NCBI GenBank assembly: GCA_937930605.1
Contig: CALHBZ010000231.1
Location: 1-13,781, forward strand
From: Streptococcus oralis
GTDB taxonomy: Bacteria; Bacillota; Bacilli; Lactobacillales; Streptococcaceae
Length of the DNA: 13,781 bases
Direction: 5' to 3'
In this document: one piece after another, positions 1 to 7,340 of the stretch
Numbering within the stretch: the stretch's first letter is position 1
How the letters are laid out: the number at the start of each line of letters is the position of its first letter
Position numbers and translations under genes: made by a program
The notes under the pieces: generated by a model
What the model saw: only the letters and a program-made list of their open reading frames with translations
Database searches by the model: none
Told to the model about the DNA's origin: nothing

Positions 1-1308
1 TAATTCTACTTGACCATCTCGCATCAAAAGCGTCACTTGGTCTTTTTTCTTCAAACTCTCAACAGAATCCACAACGGACTCTTCTTTTTTGACAATAGCA
101 TAGCCACGCGCAACAATTCGGCTCGTATCCAACATCAGCAAGGCTTCTGAAAGTCGCTTGACCTCAGCAACCTTGGTATCATAAACCAGAGCCATTTGGC
201 TACGTAGAAGCTTGTCCAACTGGCCTAGACGGTCTTGATAGCGTTGGATTTTGGTAACGGGTGATAATTGTACTAGTTGATGAGTCTTTGCTTGTACTAC
301 TTGGTTGCTATCAGAAATCCTCGTTCGCAAACTTTGTTTTAATCGCAGTTGCAGTTGGTCCAATCGTTGCAAATAACTGTCATACAAGCGCTCTGGCTGT
401 CTAAAGATAACAGACTGACTGCATTTTTTCAAAGCTTCTTTTTTCTTAGATAGGACATTTCGGACTGCTGTTGCCATTCGTTTTTCTTGATTTTGCAAAT
501 GGGTCAAGAGATCCAACTTAGTTACAGGCGTTGCCAGTTCTGCCGCAGCAGTTGGTGTCGCCGCTCTGCGATCCGCAACAAAGTCTGCCAAGGTCACATC
601 CGTCTCATGCCCCACACTAGAAATGACTGGCAAACGGGATTCAAAAATAGCCCGTACGACAATCTCTTCGTTAAAGGCCCAGAGATCCTCGATGGAACCT
701 CCACCACGACCAATAATGAGCAAGTCCAAATCATCCCGTTGATTAGCACGAGCAATATTCCGTGCTATTTCCTCAGCAGCTCCATCTCCTTGCACCTTGG
801 TCGGATAGAGAAGGATATCAACACCAGGAAAACGTCTGCTCACGGTCGTGATAATATCTCGAATAACGGCTCCACTGTGACTAGTTACGACACCAATTCT
901 CTTAGCAAACTGGGGAAGAGGTTGCTTGAAGCGTTCTTGAAAAAGGCCTTCTTCCGTTAGTTTTTTCTTGAGTTGTTCAAACTGAATCGCAAGCGCACCA
1001 ACTCCATCAGGTTCAGCCTTCTCAATGATGATAGAGTAGTTCCCGCTTGGCTCATAAACCTGAACACGCCCAATCACATTGATCTTCATTCCTTCTTCGA
1101 GGTCGAAGCCTAATTTCTGATAAATTCCTGACCAGATGGTCGCCTGAATAACCGCATGGTCATCTTTTAGAGAGAAATATTGGTGAGTAGGTCGTTTACG
1201 AAAGTTAGAAACTTGACCAGTTAAATAGACCCGTTCCAAGTAAGGGTCTTTATCGAATTTCATTTTCAGATACTTGGTCAAAGTTGTTACCGATAAATAC
1301 TTTTCCAT
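1..1308 (-). CDS. xseA: Exodeoxyribonuclease VII large subunit, 3' end cut off by window
   Basis: This is the large subunit of exonuclease VII, which with the small subunit XseB degrades single-stranded DNA to oligonucleotides during repair and recombination in the cytoplasm. I translated 436 codons by hand from the ATG at 1308 ([15 protein letters not shown]) to the window edge with no stop. The pneumococcal protein is about 446 residues as I recall, so roughly ten residues are missing. Residues 1-105 form the N-terminal OB-fold. The catalytic domain follows, with [13 protein letters not shown] (139-151), [14 protein letters not shown] (200-213), GHETD (233-237) and [12 protein letters not shown] (246-257), and then a long helical region. 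AGGTGGAG lies immediately before the ATG, and an extended -10 sits 41 bases upstream. xseB would be expected next, beyond the window. The strings of conserved motifs make the identification secure. Confidence 0.95.
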   Translation of the reverse strand, partial: MEKYLSVTTLTKYLKMKFDKDPYLERVYLTGQVSNFRKRPTHQYFSLKDDHAVIQATIWSGIYQKLGFDLEEGMKINVIGRVQVYEPSGNYSIIIEKAEPDGVGALAIQFEQLKKKLTEEGLFQERFKQPLPQFAKRIGVVTSHSGAVIRDIITTVSRRFPGVDILLYPTKVQGDGAAEEIARNIARANQRDDLDLLIIGRGGGSIEDLWAFNEEIVVRAIFESRLPVISSVGHETDVTLADFVADRRAATPTAAAELATPVTKLDLLTHLQNQEKRMATAVRNVLSKKKEALKKCSQSVIFRQPERLYDSYLQRLDQLQLRLKQSLRTRISDSNQVVQAKTHQLVQLSPVTKIQRYQDRLGQLDKLLRSQMALVYDTKVAEVKRLSEALLMLDTSRIVARGYAIVKKEESVVDSVESLKKKDQVTLLMRDGQVEL

Positions 1309-1348
1309 CTCCACCTACTATTCATTTTCTTGCTCTTTCATAGGTATT

Positions 1349-1357
1349 ATTATACCA
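1349..1357 (-). promoter_or_regulatory. Extended -10 promoter of xseA
   Basis: The minus strand reads TGGTATAAT here, a perfect TATAAT with the TGn extension. The position expected for a -35 box (1372-1377) reads GAGATT, a poor match, so the extended -10 probably carries recognition. The site lies between the udk terminator and the xseA start, making xseA the first gene of its own transcript. Confidence 0.65.
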
Positions 1358-1400
1358 AAAATATGCCTAAAAATCTCCATTTATGTACCATTATGAGTGA

Positions 1401-1426
1401 AAAATAAAAAAGGAGGCAAGGCCTCC
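1401..1426 (-). terminator. Rho-independent terminator after udk
   Basis: On the minus strand GGAGGC and GCCTCC form a perfect 6-bp stem around a CTT loop (1412-1426), followed by TTTTTTATTTTT. It begins nine bases past the udk stop codon and separates udk from xseA. Confidence 0.9.
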
Positions 1427-1434
1427 ACATCTGA

Positions 1435-2073
1435 TTATTTGCTGTTTCGAGCTTCTTCCAAAATCTTTGCAATCTTGGTCGTCAACAGGTCGATAGCCAC
1501 TGTATTGCTGACCCCTTCAGGAATGACGATATCAGCATAACGCTTGGTTGGTTCGATAAACTGATGGTACATAGGTTTGACCACACCTAAATACTGCTCA
1601 ATAACGCTATCCAAACTACGGCCACGCTCTTCCATATCACGCTTAATACGACGAATAATGCGCACATCATCATCTGTATCCACAAAAATTTTGATATCCA
1701 TCAAATCGCGCAGGCGCTTGTCCTCCAAGACCAAAATCCCCTCAACAATAAAGACATCTTGAGGCTCCTGACGATAGGTCTTACTGCTTCGTGTATGCTC
1801 TGTGTAGTCATAAGTCGGAATGTCCACCGGACGCCCTGCCAACAACTCCTTAATCTGCTCGATCATCAGATCTGTATCAAAGGCAAAAGGATGGTCATAG
1901 TTGGTTTTGACACGCTCTTCAAAGGTCAAATGAGACTGATCCTTGTAGTACGAATCATGCTCAATCATGGAAATCTTCTCATCAGGAAAATGCGATAAAA
2001 TGGCTCTTGAAACACTGGTTTTTCCTCCACCAGAACCACCTGTAACCCCGATAATGATTGGTCTATTTTGCAT
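1435..2073 (-). CDS. udk: Uridine kinase (uridine/cytidine monophosphokinase)
   Basis: Uridine kinase phosphorylates uridine and cytidine to UMP and CMP with ATP or GTP in the cytoplasmic pyrimidine salvage pathway. The 212-residue product has the family's usual length. The Walker A loop GGSGGGKT is at 12-19, the DSYYKD substrate-loop motif at 40-45, NYDHPFAFD at 58-66, [10 protein letters not shown] at 86-95, the Walker B-like VFIVEGIL at 107-114 and the lid arginines [13 protein letters not shown] at 141-153. The start is supported by GGAGG at 2079-2083, five bases before the ATG. The gene is flanked by a candidate extended -10 upstream and a strong terminator nine bases downstream, so it can be transcribed alone, although no terminator separates it from truB upstream. 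Nothing looks damaged. Confidence 0.96.
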   Translation of the reverse strand: MQNRPIIIGVTGGSGGGKTSVSRAILSHFPDEKISMIEHDSYYKDQSHLTFEERVKTNYDHPFAFDTDLMIEQIKELLAGRPVDIPTYDYTEHTRSSKTYRQEPQDVFIVEGILVLEDKRLRDLMDIKIFVDTDDDVRIIRRIKRDMEERGRSLDSVIEQYLGVVKPMYHQFIEPTKRYADIVIPEGVSNTVAIDLLTTKIAKILEEARNSK

Positions 2074-2102
2074 GCTATCCTCCGTTTTTTTATCCGTCGT
2101 CT

Positions 2103-2111
2103 ATTCTATCA
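2103..2111 (-). promoter_or_regulatory. Candidate extended -10 promoter of udk
   Basis: The minus strand reads TGATAGAAT, the same nine bases as the ldh promoter in this window. No -35 box is recognisable (TATAAA at the 17-base position), so the call rests on the extended -10. The GGAGG ribosome-binding site follows about 20 bases downstream. Confidence 0.5.
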
Positions 2112-2185
2112 CATTTTTTGTAAAATTTATAGTCTGTTTTCGGATAGATTATGGTTAACAATTCTAATACTTATACCCAGCTAGA

Positions 2186-3064
2186 CTATCCAAAAACCTT
2201 CCTTGGCTTATAAAGATTACCCCGTTTTTCTAGAATGGCTAGCAATTTTTCTCCTTCAAAGCCAGCCAATTCTTGTTCTGTTTGGTCGAGCTCGATAAAA
2301 CGACCAAAGCGAACTGCTGTAGCCTGTTCTGGAGTTAGGAAAACTTTAACAAGGTCCCCTGTTCCAATCTCTAGAGGATAAAGAAAGTCCAATTGACCAG
2401 CCTCTACTCTTTCAGCAATTTCTTCCAAGGTAAGAGCATCTTCTAGCTGTAAACCGGCTGCACTAGTCCGTGTCAAATGGGACATATGAGCCGCATAACC
2501 CAGCTTCTCTCCCAAGTCAACAGACAAGGTACGGATATAAGTCCCCTTACTACATTTTACACGAAAAGTAAAACGTGCAAGATGCCCATCATAAGAAATC
2601 GAACTTGTCCGTTCAAATTGATAAATAGTCACCTGACGTTCTGGGCGCTCCACTTCCTGACCAGCACGTGCATACTCATAGAGCTTGCGACCATTGACCT
2701 TGACAGCCGAATACATGGGAGGAATCTGAGTAATAGGCCCAGTCAGGCTAGTAATTGCTTCATCGACAAGCTTTTCATCTAAGGGCGACAAAACGGGTGT
2801 CTCTGCGACCACTTCCCCACTAGCATCCTCGGTCGTCGTGGAATAGCCGAGAGTGATTTCACCCTCGTAAATCTTGCCTTCATCCTGCATAAATTCAACC
2901 ATTCGGGTCGCCTTGCCAACTGCAATGGGCAAAACACCCACTACATCCGGATCCAAGGTCCCACCATGGCCAATCTTCTTAGTCCCTAAAATCTTGCGCA
3001 ATTTAAAAACCACATCATGCGAGGTCATCCCTGCTTCTTTTTTTAAGTTTATAATACCGTTCAT
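2186..3064 (-). CDS. truB: tRNA pseudouridine(55) synthase TruB
   Basis: TruB isomerises uridine 55 in the T-loop of tRNAs to pseudouridine. The 292-residue product matches the family length. It begins with the characteristic [19 protein letters not shown], then GHGGTLDP (32-39) with the catalytic aspartate D38, a [15 protein letters not shown] segment (66-80), [19 protein letters not shown] (115-133) and [10 protein letters not shown] (171-180), followed by a C-terminal PUA-like region. The start at 3064 fits the universal N-terminus. The Shine-Dalgarno sequence is weak (AGAAAG). The start lies only three bases after the stop of the upstream hydrolase remnant (TAATGAATG), which suggests that the gene was once translationally coupled to it. 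Another ATG four bases upstream is out of frame. The gene is probably the last or next-to-last member of the operon beginning with the DUF2130 gene. Confidence 0.97.
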   Translation of the reverse strand: MNGIINLKKEAGMTSHDVVFKLRKILGTKKIGHGGTLDPDVVGVLPIAVGKATRMVEFMQDEGKIYEGEITLGYSTTTEDASGEVVAETPVLSPLDEKLVDEAITSLTGPITQIPPMYSAVKVNGRKLYEYARAGQEVERPERQVTIYQFERTSSISYDGHLARFTFRVKCSKGTYIRTLSVDLGEKLGYAAHMSHLTRTSAAGLQLEDALTLEEIAERVEAGQLDFLYPLEIGTGDLVKVFLTPEQATAVRFGRFIELDQTEQELAGFEGEKLLAILEKRGNLYKPRKVFG

Positions 3065-3067
3065 TCA

Positions 3068-3218
3068 TTAACTTTCTAAAAATACTAAAACTCTCTTTAT
3101 GATGACGAAAGACTTCTTTCCTTTACCAAAGGTCACATAATCCATGCCCTTGTCGTTAAAATATAAGTTTTTCCCTTTTGTTGAAGATATTACTTCGTTC
3201 CCTCTACTATTTTTTCAT
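3068..3218 (-). pseudogene. Internally deleted remnant of an alpha/beta-hydrolase gene
   Basis: Between the GNAT gene and truB the minus strand is open from just after a TGA at 3215-3217 to a TAA at 3068-3070. It reads about 48 codons including KNLYFNDKGMDYVTFGKGKK then SFVII, which resembles the N-terminal strands of streptococcal alpha/beta hydrolases just before their oxyanion PGLG-type loop. The next residues are not that loop but KRVLVFLES and a stop, which resembles the C-terminal helix of the same family (often written like RVLDFLE). I infer that the middle of the gene, including the nucleophile and the rest of the catalytic triad, was deleted in frame. The likely original start, ATG at 3216-3218, is followed by an A6 run and then TAG TAG; one A fewer would put it in frame with the remnant. 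The only in-frame ATG left (3143-3145) would give 25 residues. The family assignment is from memory, and the remnant should be non-functional. Confidence 0.6.
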
Positions 3219-3221
3219 GAT

Positions 3222-3665
3222 TTATCTATGTTGAGTTTTTAAATGCAAGGCAAAGCCGGCAGTCACTTTTTCAAATCCAACTGCCTGATAAAACTGATGT
3301 GCAGCATTTCGTTCAGCGGTTAATCCACTATTTAGAGCCAGTGCCTTAACTCCTTCTTTTACCGCTTGTTTTTTCAATTCATCAATTAGCCTACTAGCAA
3401 TTCCTTGTCGTCTTGTTTCTTTTGCAACTGACAAAGCTAAAATACGATAGTAAGATCCATCTGCTTCAAAAAAGACGAGCTTTGCATAACCTAAGAAACC
3501 TAAAATTTCTCCGTTTCTTTCAGCTAGAAGACAGCCATAATGTGGTTGAGAAAGAATCATTTCTAAACGTCGAGACAGCTTAGAAGCAGTCGTTGGATAG
3601 CCCAAGTCTTCGTATAGAGACAGTAGTGCTTCAGCATCTTTCATGGTTGCTTTTCGTATCTGCAT
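3222..3665 (-). CDS. GNAT family N-acetyltransferase
   Basis: This is a single-domain Gcn5-related acetyltransferase of 147 residues, the usual size. The acetyl-CoA pyrophosphate-binding motif A is visible as ILALSVAKETRRQGIASRL (75-93), with the R/Q-x-x-G-x-A core at 86-90. Motif B follows as AERNAAHQFYQAVGFEK (117-133). The N-terminal MQIRKATMKDAEALLSLYEDLGYP is typical of small GNAT proteins. The substrate cannot be read from the sequence and could be a small amine, an amino acid or a protein N-terminus. AGGAGG at 3671-3676 overlaps the stop codon of the upstream DUF2130 gene and sits six bases before the ATG, so the two are probably translationally coupled. Downstream come the hydrolase remnant and truB. 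Confidence 0.88.
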   Translation of the reverse strand: MQIRKATMKDAEALLSLYEDLGYPTTASKLSRRLEMILSQPHYGCLLAERNGEILGFLGYAKLVFFEADGSYYRILALSVAKETRRQGIASRLIDELKKQAVKEGVKALALNSGLTAERNAAHQFYQAVGFEKVTAGFALHLKTQHR

Positions 3666-3674
3666 AGGATCCTC

Positions 3675-4949
3675 CTACTCGCCCTTCAGCGCTTCAAACT
3701 TCGCTTTCATAGTTGGATTTTTTCGAGTTAGTTTTTTTACTGAAACATCATCCAACTTATTATTTGCGAGGCGGAGCTGATTTTCTGATGTGGTCAGGAA
3801 CTTCTTGACTTCCTCCATACGCTTTATAGCCTTGTCGATTTCATCGATGGCTTTACCAAAGTTAGTCGAAGCAGAGTTGTAGTTCTTGGCAAAAGCTACT
3901 TTGAAGGCATCCAAGTCTTCCTCAAAATTGGTAATATCGATATTCTGCTCACGAACAAGCGCTAACTCCTGTTTGTATTTTAGGGAATTAAGGGCAGCGT
4001 TACGCAAGAGTCCAATCAACTGGATAAAGTACTGAGGACGGACGACATACATCTTCTCATACACATGGCTAACATCGACAATGCCTGTATTAAAGGAGTC
4101 GTCATCAGCTTCAAGCATACTTACTAAAACTGCATACTCACAGTTTTTTTCTCGTCTGTCCTTATCCAACTCTTTGTAGAAATCGGCATTCTTATGTTTA
4201 CTTTTTGTGCCATCGGCTTCATTTTTCATCTCAAACATGATGGAAATGATTTCGATACCATTTTCATCAAAATCACGGAAGATAAAGTCCCCCTTAGAAC
4301 CACGCGCAGAGACCTTATTATCCTTCTCAAAGTAAGCATTTGGAAAAGCAAAGCTGCGGACCTTGTTGAACTCACTTTCAGCATATCTCTCTAAACTTTC
4401 TCCGATTTCCTTGGTCGATTGTTGAGCCTTGAAATTCTTGTAAAATTCGACTTGCTCACTGGCTGCCTTGAGCTGGGCTTCGTAATTTTGCTTGAGGGAA
4501 GATAGAGATAACTCATTTTCCTTTTCTTGCAAGAGGAGCTGATTTTTGACCTGATCGCGCTCTTTTTCTAGGTCAGAGAGGGTCTTTTGCAGTTGATTTT
4601 CATGCTCCAAACGCAAGGTAGCCAGTTGGTTTTCCAAGGCTTGTACTTCCTTGTCCTTGGCCAACAAGGCCTCATGGCTTGTCTGTTCAACTTCTTTCTT
4701 AGCTAACTCTTTCTCTGTATCAAAGTTTTGGATTTGACTCTGTAATTGGGCAATTTCTTGGTCTTTTTGAGCTAGTTTTGACTGTTGCTCATTCATAGCC
4801 TTTTGCTCAGCTAGGGCAAGCTCCTGCTTCATGCGATCGTGTAGTTCCTTATCAAACTCTGTCGTTCTCACTTGGGACAAAAGTTCAGCATACTGGCTCT
4901 CATTTACTGTAAAGACTTCCCCACAGTTGGGACATTTGATTTCGTTCAT
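3675..4949 (-). CDS. DUF2130 protein: zinc-ribbon, coiled coil, nuclease-like domain
   Basis: This 424-residue protein has three visible parts. The N-terminus carries a short Cys pair, CPNC (C6 and C9), like half of a zinc ribbon. Residues about 30-175 are a charged, Gln/Glu/Lys-rich coiled coil. Residues about 180-330 match the DUF2130 domain as I know it, including GESLERYAESEFNKVR, GSKGDFIFRDF (217-227) and IMFEMKNEAD (237-246). The arrangement D221 ... E240-x-K242 fits a PD-(D/E)xK nuclease core, which is the fold I associate with this family. A second helical stretch (330-405) closes the protein. The architecture recalls RmuC-like proteins, but its biological role is not established. It has its own extended -10 promoter and AGAGGAAAG before the ATG, and it heads the operon with the GNAT and truB genes. 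Confidence 0.82.
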   Translation of the reverse strand: MNEIKCPNCGEVFTVNESQYAELLSQVRTTEFDKELHDRMKQELALAEQKAMNEQQSKLAQKDQEIAQLQSQIQNFDTEKELAKKEVEQTSHEALLAKDKEVQALENQLATLRLEHENQLQKTLSDLEKERDQVKNQLLLQEKENELSLSSLKQNYEAQLKAASEQVEFYKNFKAQQSTKEIGESLERYAESEFNKVRSFAFPNAYFEKDNKVSARGSKGDFIFRDFDENGIEIISIMFEMKNEADGTKSKHKNADFYKELDKDRREKNCEYAVLVSMLEADDDSFNTGIVDVSHVYEKMYVVRPQYFIQLIGLLRNAALNSLKYKQELALVREQNIDITNFEEDLDAFKVAFAKNYNSASTNFGKAIDEIDKAIKRMEEVKKFLTTSENQLRLANNKLDDVSVKKLTRKNPTMKAKFEALKGE

Positions 4950-4978
4950 AACTTTCCTCTTTCTAGACTTCTGTAACC

Positions 4979-5007
4979 ATTATATCATGCTTGAGGGAAA
5001 ATCAAAA
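4979..5007 (-). promoter_or_regulatory. Promoter of the DUF2130-GNAT-truB operon
   Basis: The minus strand has TGATATAAT (4979-4987), a perfect extended -10, with TTTTGA (5002-5007) at a 17-base spacing as a weak -35. The -35 lies in the T-tract of the upstream sulfhydrylase terminator, so the promoter starts exactly where the previous transcript ends. The ATG of the DUF2130 gene follows 29 bases after the -10 box. Confidence 0.65.
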
Positions 5008-5029
5008 ACAGCGAGTCGAAACCCACTGT
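4998..5029 (-). terminator. Terminator of the sulfhydrylase gene, UUCG-type loop
   Basis: On the minus strand ACAGTGGGT and ACTCGCTGT pair over 9 bp (two G-U pairs) around a TTCG tetraloop (5008-5029), followed by TTTTGATTTT. It begins about 15 bases after the sulfhydrylase stop. Confidence 0.85.
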
Positions 5030-5043
5030 TTATATCTGTTACT

Positions 5044-6324
5044 TTAAATTTTTTCCAAGGCCAAACGCAAATCTTCAATCAAATCCTCTACATTTTCAAG
5101 ACCGATAGACAAGCGGATTTGGTTTGGTGTGACACCTGCTGCTTCTAGATCTTTTTCTGACAACTGACCGTGAGTGGTTGTGGCTGGATGGACCACAAGG
5201 GACTTAGCATCTGCAACGTTTGCAAGGTCAGAGAAGATTTCCAAATTATCAATGACCTTGCGAGCTTCTGCTTCTCCACCTTTGACATGGAAGGTAAAGA
5301 TTGAACCTACACCTTTTGGCAAGTATTTCTCAGCCAAGGCATGATATGGACTGTCTGCAAGTTTTGGATAGTTGACTTTTTCTACCTTAGGATGGTTGAC
5401 AAGGAAATCAACAATTTTCTCTGCATTTTGTACATGGCGTTCTACACGAAGCGAAAGCGTTTCGAGTCCTTGGAGTAATAGGAAAGCATTAAATGGTGAC
5501 AAGGCTGCACCAGTATCACGAAGCAATTGAACTCGAACAGCGATGATAAAGGCTGCTGCCCCAACATCGCGAGTATAGCTCAAGTTGTGGTAGCTAGGAT
5601 CTTCCTCTACAAATTGAGGGAATTTTCCTGAAGCTTCCCAGTCAAAACGACCACTATCCACGATAACACCACCAATAGTCGTACCATGCCCACCGATAAA
5701 CTTAGTTGCTGAGTGAATGGCAATATCTACACCGTGAGAGAAGACGTTAATCAAATACGGTGTGGCAAAAGTATTGTCCGAAACGAGAGGAATTTGGTGT
5801 TTATGAGCAATTTCGGCCAATTTTTCCAAGTCAGGAATGTTAATCAAGGGGTTGCCCAAGGTTTCAATCAAGACAAGTTTGGTATTGTCATTGATAGCTG
5901 CTTCCACTTCCTCCAAGTTATCCACATCCACAAATGTTGTTGTGATTCCATAACGAGGAAGGGTTTCTTTCAAGAGATTGAAGGTTCCACCGTAAATGGT
6001 TGAAGCTGCTACTACATGATCACCTGCGTGAGCAAGAGCCAAAATAGTGTAGGTTACGGCAGCCATACCAGATGCTGTCGCAAGAGCCCCAACACCACCT
6101 TCAAGAGCAGCGATTCTTTCTTCAAATGCTGCTGTTGTAGGATTGGTAATACGGGTATAGATATTCCCTGGTTTTCTCAAGGCAAACAAATCGGCACCTT
6201 CTTGCGTGTCATCAAAAACAAAGGATGTTGTTTGATAAATCGGTACTGCACGAGACTTGGTAGCTGGATCAACCACCTGCCCAGCATGTAATTGTAGAGT
6301 TTCAAATTTAAAATCACGAGTCAT
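5044..6324 (-). CDS. metY: O-acetylhomoserine sulfhydrylase (PLP-dependent)
   Basis: This enzyme replaces the acetyl group of O-acetyl-L-homoserine with sulfide to give homocysteine, the direct-sulfhydrylation route to methionine; some family members also act on O-acetylserine. Streptococcal annotations often call it cysD. The 426-residue product has the Cys/Met metabolism PLP fold: QTTSFVFDD (31-39), YTRITNPT (56-63), ASGMAAV (84-90), the ring-stacking STIYGG (Y111), SDNTFATP (182-189, D183) and the PLP-binding SATKFIGGHG with K208. I prefer the start at 6324 over an in-frame ATG at 6348. GGAGGT lies at 6331-6336, the conserved family N-terminus MTRDFKFETLQLHAG begins there, and the upstream ATG would sit almost on the predicted transcription start with no ribosome-binding site. 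Cystathionine gamma-synthase is a less likely alternative, since the length and N-terminus fit the sulfhydrylase group. Confidence 0.9.
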   Translation of the reverse strand: MTRDFKFETLQLHAGQVVDPATKSRAVPIYQTTSFVFDDTQEGADLFALRKPGNIYTRITNPTTAAFEERIAALEGGVGALATASGMAAVTYTILALAHAGDHVVAASTIYGGTFNLLKETLPRYGITTTFVDVDNLEEVEAAINDNTKLVLIETLGNPLINIPDLEKLAEIAHKHQIPLVSDNTFATPYLINVFSHGVDIAIHSATKFIGGHGTTIGGVIVDSGRFDWEASGKFPQFVEEDPSYHNLSYTRDVGAAAFIIAVRVQLLRDTGAALSPFNAFLLLQGLETLSLRVERHVQNAEKIVDFLVNHPKVEKVNYPKLADSPYHALAEKYLPKGVGSIFTFHVKGGEAEARKVIDNLEIFSDLANVADAKSLVVHPATTTHGQLSEKDLEAAGVTPNQIRLSIGLENVEDLIEDLRLALEKI

Positions 6325-6355
6325 AAGACGACCTCCAAATAGCTTCATTACGGAT

Positions 6356-6385
6356 ATTGTATCATCTTAGGCTAGTCTTTTCCAA
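6356..6385 (-). promoter_or_regulatory. Promoter of the sulfhydrylase gene
   Basis: On the minus strand TTGGAA (6380-6385) and TACAAT (6356-6361) are separated by 18 bases, and TGA before the hexamer makes an extended -10. The predicted start near 6349 leaves a leader of about 24 bases before the preferred ATG at 6324. Confidence 0.65.
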
Positions 6386-6395
6386 TACCGTTTTT

Positions 6396-6411
6396 TTATA
6401 TTTTGATATAA
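6396..6411. promoter_or_regulatory. Inverted repeat upstream of the sulfhydrylase promoter
   Basis: TTATAT-TTTG-ATATAA is a perfect 6-bp dyad with a 4-base centre, ending ten bases before the -35 box. Streptococcal methionine and cysteine genes are often controlled by LysR-type regulators (MtaR, CmbR) that bind upstream of the -35. The position fits such a site, but the sequence does not clearly match a motif I can recall, so this is only a candidate operator. Confidence 0.35.
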
Positions 6412-6440
6412 GGAACGACTATGACTAGTCTTACACCTCA

Positions 6441-6467
6441 AACAAAAAAGCACGATTGACTCGTGCT
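6441..6467 (-). terminator. Terminator of the FNT channel gene
   Basis: On the minus strand AGCACGA and TCGTGCT form a 7-bp stem around a 5-base loop (6449-6467), followed by TTTTTTGTTT. It starts about seven bases after the stop codon. Confidence 0.88.
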
Positions 6468-6474
6468 CATTTCT

Positions 6475-7272
6475 TTAATCAACATAAGTATCTTCGTTCT
6501 TATTGAGAAAGGCATATGGTAATCCCATCAAGAGGCCACCTCCAATGAAGTTCCCGATAAAGGTTACACCCCAGTGACGAAGGATATTAGGTATGTCAAA
6601 GTTTGCGATGGAATCAGCTGCAACACTGAACTTAACAATCGCAAAAGAAGCAAAGTTGGCTGCAATGTGTTCGTTTGTTAAGAATACAAACATGTAAATA
6701 GCTGACAAAACAAGCCAAAGTTTGGCCCCACCGTCTTTCACCAAAACAAAGGAGAGAATGGCAATGTTTACAAAGATATTGGCTAAAATACCTTCAAGTA
6801 AGACTAACTCATTTGAACGACCTAATTTCATCTCAACAACCCCTGAAATGAAGCTATCATGTGTCAGATTTGCATAGGCTGCTGAGTGAGCAAAGCCCCA
6901 ACCTGCTATCAAAGCTCCTATGAGATTGAACAAGGTACAGTAAAGTAAAATCTCAGCTGTTTTTCTCCATGAGATTTTTTTCAAGAAACTACCAGCTGTC
7001 AAAAACATCATATTTGAAGTTACTAGCTCAGCATTCAAGAAAACAATGTAGGCCAATCCCCAAGCAAAAACGAATGGGAAGAGGAAGCGACCACTGCCTG
7101 GTGCGATCTTATTAATCAAGTCAGCCCCAACCGCACCCGCAGCCGTACTAAATGTTAGAAAGGCACCTGCAAACATGGAACGAATCGCATACTTAAACTT
7201 GCTTTGGCTATAAAGACTTTCTTTCTTCTTACAAGCAAATTCAATCTTTGAGATAAATTCTGAAGAGACCAT
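6475..7272 (-). CDS. Formate/nitrite transporter (FNT) family channel
   Basis: This is a membrane channel or transporter of small monovalent anions such as formate, nitrite or lactate. It has 265 residues, the usual FNT size, with about six hydrophobic segments, and FNT proteins assemble as pentamers. Diagnostic motifs are MFAGAFLTFSTAAG (33-46), NAELVTSNMMF (80-90, the omega-loop signature), GWGFAHSAAY (124-133) and NEHIAANFASF (200-210), whose H202 corresponds to the pore histidine of FocA. In a homolactic streptococcus that also makes formate by pyruvate formate-lyase, formate export or import is the likeliest role, but the substrate cannot be read from sequence. AGGAG (7279-7283) lies six bases before the ATG. 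It is a single-gene transcript with its own terminator and a complex upstream region that includes a cre-like site. Confidence 0.9.
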   Translation of the reverse strand: MVSSEFISKIEFACKKKESLYSQSKFKYAIRSMFAGAFLTFSTAAGAVGADLINKIAPGSGRFLFPFVFAWGLAYIVFLNAELVTSNMMFLTAGSFLKKISWRKTAEILLYCTLFNLIGALIAGWGFAHSAAYANLTHDSFISGVVEMKLGRSNELVLLEGILANIFVNIAILSFVLVKDGGAKLWLVLSAIYMFVFLTNEHIAANFASFAIVKFSVAADSIANFDIPNILRHWGVTFIGNFIGGGLLMGLPYAFLNKNEDTYVD

Positions 7273-7302
7273 AAAAAACTCCTAAAACTTTTATTTGTGA
7301 AT

Positions 7303-7311
7303 ATTATAACA
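7303..7311 (-). promoter_or_regulatory. Extended -10 promoter of the FNT gene
   Basis: The minus strand reads TGTTATAAT, a perfect extended -10. No good -35 exists (TTTCTT at 17 bases). The region where a -35 would lie is instead taken up by a dyad and a cre-like sequence. Confidence 0.65.
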
Positions 7312-7314
7312 TAA

Positions 7315-7330
7315 TTCTTGATTTCAAGAA
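7315..7330. promoter_or_regulatory. 7-2-7 dyad overlapping the FNT promoter
   Basis: TTCTTGA-TT-TCAAGAA is a perfect 7-bp inverted repeat with a 2-base centre. It lies directly upstream of the extended -10, where a bound repressor would block RNA polymerase. The regulator is unknown. It resembles but does not match the FNR consensus (TTGAT-N4-ATCAA). Confidence 0.4.
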
Positions 7331-7340
7331 AGCGTTTCCC
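7327..7340. promoter_or_regulatory. Candidate catabolite response element (cre) at the FNT gene
   Basis: AGAAAGCGTTTCCC resembles the CcpA-binding cre consensus TGWAANCGNTNWCA around its GAAAGCGTTT core, with mismatches at both ends. It overlaps the -35 region of the FNT promoter, a position that usually means repression. A link to CcpA is plausible because formate handling belongs to fermentation metabolism. Confidence 0.45.

Noticed and set aside
487..960. 157-codon plus-strand reading frame
   Set aside because: It lies wholly antisense to xseA, whose motifs are clear, and its own translation has no recognisable domain or ribosome-binding site.
6325..6348. Earlier ATG for the sulfhydrylase (MKLFGGRL extension)
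   Set aside because: No ribosome-binding site precedes it and it would coincide with the predicted transcription start; GGAGGT is well placed for the ATG at 6324.
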